A stretch of 64,000 nucleotides of DNA from Sphingopyxis sp. H115 (GTDB taxonomy: Bacteria > Pseudomonadota > Alphaproteobacteria > Sphingomonadales > Sphingomonadaceae): assembly GCF_001468465.1 (NCBI RefSeq), contig NZ_LNSA01000015.1, positions 1 through 64,000 on the forward strand. The letters run 5' to 3'. Shown here piece by piece: positions 60,127 to 64,000 of the stretch. The notes beneath the pieces are model-generated. The model ran no database searches. It saw only the letters and a program-made list of their open reading frames with translations, and was not told the origin of the DNA. How positions within the stretch are numbered: the stretch's first letter is position 1; each line of letters opens with the position of its first letter. Made by a program: the position numbers and the translations under genes.

Positions 60127-61164
60127 CTACGGCCGGACGGTCGCATATCGCATTCGCAGTATATTATTCCCCTCGTCGCGCTCGCGCAGCCGGTTGGCCT
60201 GGTCAATGCGGAACTCGAAAATCCCGCTGAGCGTACACGGCAGGATGCGGTCGAATACGGCCCATTCATAGCCGGCCGGAAGCGCGCGCTCACCCGTCGG
60301 CGGCGTGGGCGAACCGCCGCGCGTGTCGAGATAATATCCCTGTGCTTGCCGCTGTTGCTCGGGATTGCCCGACAGGAAGTAATAAGTGCGTTCGTGGGGA
60401 AAATAATCTCTCGCCGAGATCCCGTCGGCGACGATCGAAACATAGAAACGCACGGTGACGAAGGCATCGCTCTTCCTCGGGCAATTCCGCGACGTCTGCC
60501 GCCAGAGTTCGAGGGGCCGGCGCACGTCGTTTTCGATCAGCACGGCGGAACCCAGCCCGAACGGTCGGCCGAGCGAAAGCACGGGAGCGATCGGCCAACT
60601 CGGCGGCGGGTCTGGCGGCATCGGCGGCACATATTCGGCGATGACGACCGGGCCGGGCGCAAGATCGGGGTAGCGCGGCTGGCCCGTCGCGGCGCGACTG
60701 TCGGGCACGCCGCGCAGCCGGCAGGGCGTCGCGACCGTTTCGACGCCGCCGAAGGCCCGCCCGTTGACGTAAAGCCGCAGCAGGGTTTCGGGGCTCGCGG
60801 TGCGCAGCGTCAGCGTGCGCGCGACATCGAAATAGGGCCTGCCCGCCGGATCGCGCTGCACCGTGGCGGTCACCGATCCGCTGTTCGCGCCGTCGACATG
60901 GATCGCATAGCCGAGCTTCGCCGTTCCCGCCATGGATGCGGGCAGGAGGACGCGCGCGGACACGGGGACGGTCGCGCGGCTGTAATCCGGCGCACACTGC
61001 GGCTGGCCCAGCCTGAAATTGGCGGCGAAAACCTCCTTGGCTATCGCCGGCCTGATCGGGGGAACTGTCGCCGGGCGAATCTGGGCGACGGCGGGCGATG
61101 CGGCCGCGATTGCCAGGCAGACGGCTACGGCGCACAGCGGCCGCCGGTGATCGGATTTAGCCAC
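60127..61164 (-). CDS. Exported protein of unknown function
   Basis: The 345-residue protein begins at GTG 61164 with a signal peptide (ending AAASPAVAQ). The mature part is beta-rich with four to five cysteines (for example QCAPDYSRATV, TPCRLRGVP, SRNCPRKSD, RILPCTLSG) and a proline-rich linker VPPMPPDPPPSWP. The end FEFRIDQANRLRERDEGNN resembles CARDB-type beta domains. I do not recognise the family. It is the third gene of a minus-strand set of exported proteins. Confidence 0.75.
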   Translation of the reverse strand: MAKSDHRRPLCAVAVCLAIAAASPAVAQIRPATVPPIRPAIAKEVFAANFRLGQPQCAPDYSRATVPVSARVLLPASMAGTAKLGYAIHVDGANSGSVTATVQRDPAGRPYFDVARTLTLRTASPETLLRLYVNGRAFGGVETVATPCRLRGVPDSRAATGQPRYPDLAPGPVVIAEYVPPMPPDPPPSWPIAPVLSLGRPFGLGSAVLIENDVRRPLELWRQTSRNCPRKSDAFVTVRFYVSIVADGISARDYFPHERTYYFLSGNPEQQRQAQGYYLDTRGGSPTPPTGERALPAGYEWAVFDRILPCTLSGIFEFRIDQANRLRERDEGNNILRMRYATVRP

Positions 61165-61166
61165 GG

Positions 61167-61742
61167 CTAGAACTGCATGCGGGCGGCGTCGCCCGCCAGA
61201 AACCGCCCGACCTCACTGTCGCTCACGCGCCGGACATTGTTGGCCATGTTGCGATCATCGTTACAGCTGTTGCCGTCGATCAGGATGTCGGGATCGTAGC
61301 TGATTTTTGCCTCGACCGTCCCGCGAAATTCGAACGTGTCGAACGCATCGCGGATCAGCGGCGTGCCGTAAGTGCCCATACTTGTCCCCGCCTCGGCCCT
61401 CGCATGCAGCGGCCAGCTATGGCGCGACACCGCCCCGGTGTTGCCGTTCCGCACCATCACGGCCAGCACCTGCTGGCCGGCACGCGAACGCCAGGCGCCA
61501 GTCCCCTGATTGCGGGTTTCGACGGTCACGGTCACCGAACCCGGCGCGGCACCCTTGATCAGGTTGATCCGCGAAATCGCGGGGTCGCCTTGGCATATCA
61601 CGCCCGGCGGGTCGAATTTGGGACGGGGCTTCGCCGGTGTCGCCTTGTCGGGCGCGTCCGGACGCGGCGCCGCAGAAGTGCTTACAGCCATCGTCGCGGC
61701 AAGGCTCAGAAGCAGCATCGAATGGAGCTTTCGCATCGCCAT
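61167..61742 (-). CDS. Exported protein of unknown function, CARDB-like
   Basis: The 191-residue protein has a signal peptide (MRKLHSMLLLSLAATMAVST) and a single beta-sandwich-like domain: GDPAISRINLIKGAAPGSVT, the aromatic and paired Asp/Asn DGNSCNDDRNMANNVRRV near the end. The latter pattern, NxxDNN-like, resembles CARDB and related adhesion domains. Start is ATG 61742 or 61736, with AAGGAAAAG upstream. It is two bases before the 345-residue gene. Confidence 0.75.
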   Translation of the reverse strand: MAMRKLHSMLLLSLAATMAVSTSAAPRPDAPDKATPAKPRPKFDPPGVICQGDPAISRINLIKGAAPGSVTVTVETRNQGTGAWRSRAGQQVLAVMVRNGNTGAVSRHSWPLHARAEAGTSMGTYGTPLIRDAFDTFEFRGTVEAKISYDPDILIDGNSCNDDRNMANNVRRVSDSEVGRFLAGDAARMQF

Positions 61743-61757
61743 TATCTTTTCCTTTGC

Positions 61758-62552
61758 TCAATTGTCGCCGAGGATGCCGCCGAGGCTACGGCGAACCGCG
61801 TCTTCGGCGCGGCGTCCGATCTCGTCCTCCGCCGCGCCCTGGACGCGCGAGCCGAGTCGTTTCAATTCTTCGGGTGTGCGGATTTTCTTTTGCGCGGACA
61901 CCGCTCCGGCGCTCGCCATGCCCTTGATCCCAGTGATGCAGCAATTGTTCGACGACAGCAGTTCGGGATTGCCGTCCCATTTCAGATAACAGGTGCTGGC
62001 CTCCTGGCTGACGGTCCAGGCCTGGCACTGGCCGTCGCCGTCGCACGCCGCCTTGCAGCTTTTCCAGTCGTCGCGCCGCGCGAGTCCGAATTCGCGGTGG
62101 TCGTAACCGAGCAGGTTGACGTTGAACATCGGCTGCCATTCCTCGATCGGGGCGGCCGCGACGGCTTGCGGGACGGGGGCGGCCGGTGCGGCTGCTGCAC
62201 TCTGTACCGGCGCGCGCGTGCATACCACCTCGGCAAGATTGCCCTGCGCGTCGAGGTTATAGGCGGCGGCGCTCGCAAAGGCGCGGCTCTGGCAAAACGC
62301 CAGGGCGGTTTCTCCCTGGCACGTCGCGAGATCCTGTGGCTTCTTCTTGCCGCACGCCCGGATCAGCTTTCCTTTCGACGACAGCGGCTGGCAGAAAAAG
62401 CCCGTGTTGGCGCCCTCGCTGTCGACACAGGGGGTGTCGGCGGTCTGCGCGGTCGTCGCGGCGGCCGCAAGGGCGGTGGGAGGGGAGGCGGACGAGGCTG
62501 TCACGGCCAGCGATGCGGCAAGGATTAAGCCCGAAATAGCGATGTGTTTCAT
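61758..62552 (-). CDS. Exported PAN-domain-like cysteine-rich protein
   Basis: The 264-residue protein has a signal peptide, an N-terminal cysteine-rich region (PCVDSEGANTGFFCQPLS, RACGKKKPQDLATC) and a PAN/apple-like stretch near residues 140-205 (NVNLLGYDHREFGLARRDDW, CKAACDGDGQCQAWTV, STCYLKW, NCCITG). PAN domains bind carbohydrate or protein outside the cell. ATG 62552 matches the signal start. It is the first gene of the three-gene minus-strand set. Confidence 0.78.
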   Translation of the reverse strand: MKHIAISGLILAASLAVTASSASPPTALAAAATTAQTADTPCVDSEGANTGFFCQPLSSKGKLIRACGKKKPQDLATCQGETALAFCQSRAFASAAAYNLDAQGNLAEVVCTRAPVQSAAAAPAAPVPQAVAAAPIEEWQPMFNVNLLGYDHREFGLARRDDWKSCKAACDGDGQCQAWTVSQEASTCYLKWDGNPELLSSNNCCITGIKGMASAGAVSAQKKIRTPEELKRLGSRVQGAAEDEIGRRAEDAVRRSLGGILGDN

Positions 62553-62724
62553 GATCTTCTCCGGCAACGAGAGTGAAGGCGGCGACCGCGGCGACCTCTG
62601 TCGTTCTCGCGGTTGACCTACCAAGCGGCGCCTTGCGCTCCCATCCCCAGTTCATGGGATGCCCGGGCGGCGGCGATCCGCTTATGCCCCCTTCGATGGA
62701 GTCAACAGGCAGGAGCGATGCGCG

Positions 62725-63672
62725 ATGAAGAACTGGATTGGCGTTTCCGTGGCGGCGCTGCTCGCCGCCGTCGCGATACCAGCGCGCGCCGAACCCGCGC
62801 CGGCACCGGCAATCGATCCGGGCCGTTACGACACGCCATGGGGAGCGGGCGAGATGCGGATCGTCGGCGCGACCGCCATATTCACCCTCGACGACGGATC
62901 GGTCTTTTGGGGATCGCTCGGCAACGCCGGACGCGAATGGAACGGGCGGTGGGTTCGCGCCCCGCAATCGGCGCGCGCCGACCGCGCGCATCGTCCGTGC
63001 AGCAGCCCGCGCGGCCCGGTACCTTCGTCCTTCCCCGTCCCATCGGGGGGCTTTTGGGGTCGCTTCGCCGCGCATTCGCTGCGCTCGAACGGACCCCGCG
63101 CGCTGGCGCTCGACTGGAGCGGATGCGCCGACGCGCCCGTTCGCGGGGCGAGCCGCTTCAACCTCGTCCAGACAGCGCCGCGCCCGCTGACGCAGGCGGC
63201 CGTTCCTGGCCGCGCCCTGCCGTCGCCGCCCTATGACGGCCCTTGCACCTCGGTATCTTCGCGCTCGGTGGCGACGATCACCCCCTGCACCCTCGATTTC
63301 GCGCGTCCCTTTCGCATCACGCTCAAAAAGGACATGCAGAAGGCCGTCGGACGCATCACCTTCACGCCGCTGGTCGACGATCCGCGGGCCGTGGCGACGG
63401 CGATCCGGTCGAACACAGTCCTGCCCATCCACCCGACCGAAGGCGAGACCTATCAGGTCGTGCGCGGCGGCAAGCTGCACCGGCGTGGCAGCTGGGCCGA
63501 CGTCACCCCGCCGGCAACGATCTGCCGGCACGATTACTGGATCGTCAATGTGATCGACGGCAACGGCCAGCGTCATCCGGGCAACGGCGTCATCGGCATG
63601 CGCTGCGGTCCCAACCGTATCGGTCGCTCGGATGATTTCCGGCCGGTCGAACCATTGCGTCCGCGCGAATAG
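62725..63672 (+). CDS. Exported protein of unknown function
   Basis: The 315-residue protein starts at ATG 62725 with a signal peptide (MKNWIGVSVAALLAAVAIPA). The mature part has a repeated-looking beta segment (GEMRIVGATAIFTLDDGSVF), SFPVPSGGFWG and five or six cysteines, for example GPCTSVSS, ITPCTLDF, TICRHDYW and GMRCGPN. The domain is not known to me. It is divergent from the PAN-domain gene, about 170 bases away, so the two sets probably share a control region. Confidence 0.75.
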   Translation: MKNWIGVSVAALLAAVAIPARAEPAPAPAIDPGRYDTPWGAGEMRIVGATAIFTLDDGSVFWGSLGNAGREWNGRWVRAPQSARADRAHRPCSSPRGPVPSSFPVPSGGFWGRFAAHSLRSNGPRALALDWSGCADAPVRGASRFNLVQTAPRPLTQAAVPGRALPSPPYDGPCTSVSSRSVATITPCTLDFARPFRITLKKDMQKAVGRITFTPLVDDPRAVATAIRSNTVLPIHPTEGETYQVVRGGKLHRRGSWADVTPPATICRHDYWIVNVIDGNGQRHPGNGVIGMRCGPNRIGRSDDFRPVEPLRPRE

Positions 63673-63683
63673 GGAGGCGCGAT

Positions 63684-64000
63684 ATGGCCAATCGCAAGAC
63701 CATCGTCGCGGGAACCGGGGCGCTCGCGGCCCTACTGACGGGCCTCGCCTGGGCCAGCGGCGTATTCTCGCCGCCGGTGCTGACCGGACCGCCGCCCCCC
63801 GAACCAAGAGGGCCGTTCAGCGGCTGCATTCCCACGGGAGCGGGCATGGCGGCGCGGCCGGTCGATCGACCGCGCCATGCCGGCGACCGTTATATCTACC
63901 GCGACGGGACGCAAGTGCGCGATACCGACCTCGATGGCCGCCCCGCGGTACTGCTGCCTGACGGATCGCTCCGCTATCCCGACGGAACGACGGTTGCGCA
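63684..64000 (+). CDS. Exported or membrane protein, cut by window end
   Basis: A frame opening at ATG 63684 (with GGGAGGCG upstream) and staying open to the window end. It begins MANRKTIVAGTGALAALLTG with an N-terminal hydrophobic segment, then a proline-rich stretch and YIYRDGTQVRDTDLDGRP and LPDGSLRYPDGT, a pattern of short Asp/Gly turns. Eleven bases separate it from the preceding exported protein. Family not recognised. Confidence 0.6.
   Translation, partial: MANRKTIVAGTGALAALLTGLAWASGVFSPPVLTGPPPPEPRGPFSGCIPTGAGMAARPVDRPRHAGDRYIYRDGTQVRDTDLDGRPAVLLPDGSLRYPDGTTVA

Overview
The window is high-GC, densely coded bacterial DNA with short intergenic gaps, frequent 4-bp ATGA/GTGA gene overlaps, GTG and TTG starts, many TonB-dependent receptors and glutathione S-transferases (GSTs), and GlmU/GlmS of proteobacterial type. 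Together these suggest an alphaproteobacterium of the Sphingomonadales, perhaps Sphingopyxis-like. That placement is inferred from gene content and was not tested by a search. No rRNA, tRNA, CRISPR array or transposase was found.

Positions 1-37.6 kb are mainly a catabolic region. It holds the end of an acyl-CoA dehydrogenase, a LeuC/LeuD-type hydro-lyase encoded convergently, two MarR regulators, two AMP-forming acyl-CoA ligases, a CaiB-type CoA transferase, an HMG-CoA-lyase-like enzyme, SDRs, an MFS carrier, a TonB receptor, SMP-30, CMD, VOC, two NTF2-like proteins, DUF3237 and four GSTs. Almost every operon here starts next to the same 16-bp palindrome (ACTTAG-N4-CTAAGT and variants, seven copies). 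I read this as one regulon controlled by a MarR-type protein encoded in the cluster. Inside it, the run 4.7-11.4 kb joins an acyl-CoA ligase, a hydrolase, an APH-type kinase, a divergent enolase paralogue, a D-2-hydroxyacid dehydrogenase and an alpha/beta-hydrolase-fold protein without its nucleophilic serine. This looks like an undescribed pathway module. The growth substrate cannot be told from sequence.

Positions 14.1-22.3 kb interrupt that region and carry no copies of the box. They hold a 1485-residue protein with three tandem ~205-residue repeats, then a small ArnE-like SMR protein, a GT-C-like membrane glycosyltransferase and a HAD-UbiA fusion. The last three could make, flip and use a polyprenyl-phosphate sugar.

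Positions 37.9-50.2 kb are mixed: a GFA protein, GNAT, iron-type alcohol dehydrogenase, an AraC regulator, a fasciclin lipoprotein, transhydrogenase genes pntAB and pntB without an adjacent pntAA, an Asp/Glu racemase homologue, a beta-helix/di-haem cytochrome pair, maleylacetoacetate isomerase and a second TonB receptor. Several intergenic inverted repeats lie here.

Positions 50.3-52.9 kb hold four overlapping genes: a MarR-like regulator, a PqqD-like protein, an HprK-related kinase and a nucleotidyltransferase. They match the little-studied HPr-rel-A arrangement. Positions 52.9-60.1 kb are housekeeping (gph, glmU, glmS), interleaved with a nonsense-interrupted gene and a VapBC-type toxin-antitoxin pair. 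Positions 60.1-64 kb carry two divergent sets of exported proteins of unknown function, the last one cut by the window end.
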